Positions 63,282-64,000 of a stretch of DNA of 64,000 nucleotides are shown here, in pieces; position 1 is the stretch's first letter, and the number at the start of each line of letters is the position of its first letter. The notes beneath the pieces are model-generated. The model made no database searches. It was not told the origin of the DNA and saw only the letters and a program-made list of their open reading frames with translations. The position numbers were made by a program, and so were the translations under genes. Origin of the DNA: Ascarosepion bandense (Eukaryota > Mollusca > Cephalopoda > Sepiida > Sepiidae); contig JBBBDQ010001278.1 in the NCBI GenBank assembly GCA_037127315.1, forward strand, positions 188,501-252,500. The letters run 5' to 3'.

Positions 63282-63910
63282 TTTTAATCATTTCATCCCA
63301 AGCAAGGCATTCCACTGCCATTATTGCGCAAGAGGTTATATAGGGGAAGGTAAAGAGAGTGGTTAGATATAGGAAATCTCAGAAGGAGGGTGATAGACGG
63401 GTACGGATACCGAGGATGAGGGATGGGTAGATGAGAAGAGTGTTTGAGAGAATGGATGCGAGTTAGTGTGTTAGGAAGTGTCTATTGACCTTACATTTAA
63501 ACTCCTGGAGATTGTAGCTGTCGGGGAAGCAAGTGTATGGAAGGGAATTCCACAGGCTGGAAGTGCGAGAAAAGAAGCTGTTGGAGTAGTAATTGCGGTT
63601 ACATTTTATCGGGATCACTCTAAAAGGGCGGGACCTAGATGCTAATCTAGTGTCTAGTGCATATTCATACCTGGGGCACCAGTGATCTAAGTCAGAATCT
63701 AGATCAGAAGCCGTGAAAGTATTTATAGAAGAGGCACAGGGAAGCCACGTCACGCCGGTGAGAGAGTGACTGCAGCCGGTCTGCCAAGTCGGTATCGATC
63801 ACATTACAGATTCTCCGTTGTATTTTGTCAAGAAGCCTGAGGAGAATAGCAGGGGCACCCGACCAGATGTGGCAACACTATTCAATACACGGGCGGATGG
63901 TAGATTTGTT
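63282..63910 (-). mobile_element. LINE-J 3' half
   Basis: A minus-strand frame at 63,463-63,753 reads YEYALDTRLASRSRPFRVIP, CNRNYYSNSFFSRTSSLWNS and NLQEFKCKVNRHFL. Codons for CNVIDTDLADRL and the STIRPCIE region lie upstream to 63,905 in other frames. The 3' UTR ends at the T tract at 63,280. It is 5'-truncated. Confidence 0.8.
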
Positions 63911-64000
63911 GACTGCATTTGTACAATTCAATAACGATTTTTTAAAAATTTCCACACGTTGAAATTATTTGCTTTTATGACCTATTTTGGGTCTATCTGA

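Overview
This is a gene-poor, repeat-dominated stretch of a eukaryotic nuclear genome, most likely from a mollusc and probably a cephalopod. That assignment is an inference. It rests on abundant tRNA-headed SINEs with a shared core, degenerate 5'-truncated LINEs of the Jockey/CR1/L2 and RTE types, very long TA-dinucleotide tracts, Helitron-like, Tc1/mariner and Penelope-like remnants, and A+T-rich spacers without dense coding. I found no convincing host protein-coding gene. Every reading frame longer than about 100 codons with recognisable content is a decayed transposable-element frame or a low-complexity artefact.

Families used below: SINE-A (tRNA head, about 300 bp, at least 17 copies, some with a 5S rRNA-like leader), SINE-C (tRNA head, 2 copies plus a fragment), SINE-D (about 190 bp, LINE-like 3' tail), LINE-J (Jockey/CR1/L2-like), LINE-R (RTE-like), Helitron-N (non-autonomous Helitron, 7 copies or fragments), HRZ (hammerhead ribozyme plus tRNA-like promoter, retrozyme-like), and PLE (Penelope-like).

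Layout. 0-9 kb: LINE-R, LINE-J and SINE fragments and a Helitron-N. 9.4-12.6 kb: a broken mariner, a solo mariner end, and a 138-bp tandem repeat ending in a mariner terminus. 13-17 kb: SINE-A pair, a long hairpin flanked by TA tracts, an HRZ copy and a LINE-R. 17.5-25.3 kb: inverted PLE-type terminal repeats, two 49-bp arrays in opposite orientation, an LTR-like unit with five 148-bp repeats, and a roughly 190-bp dispersed repeat. 27.8-32 kb: an unusual LINE, a Tc1 remnant, SINE-C copies and a 5S-tRNA composite SINE. 33.2-36.7 kb: a 1.04-kb tandem duplication and the hammerhead-rich region. 37-45 kb: LINE-J with a SINE-A insertion and target duplication, a Tc1-type MITE, a PLE endonuclease remnant, and the best LINE-J reading frame. 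45.2-50 kb: two arrays of a 135-bp repeat derived from LINE-R coding sequence. 50-64 kb: TA tracts, HRZ, Helitron-N, nested LINEs, an 800-bp TTTC tract, and SINE-A composites.

The most interesting signal is a set of hammerhead-ribozyme sequences. In one family (HRZ) a type I hammerhead lies directly downstream of a tRNA-like A-box/B-box unit. At 36.34-36.68 kb two hammerheads in the same orientation have predicted cleavage sites 293 nt apart, the arrangement expected of a retrozyme that could release unit-length RNA. A second, unrelated hammerhead at 35,714-35,774 has all three stems and one core substitution. A decayed inverted pair of the same type lies at 59.66-59.77 kb.
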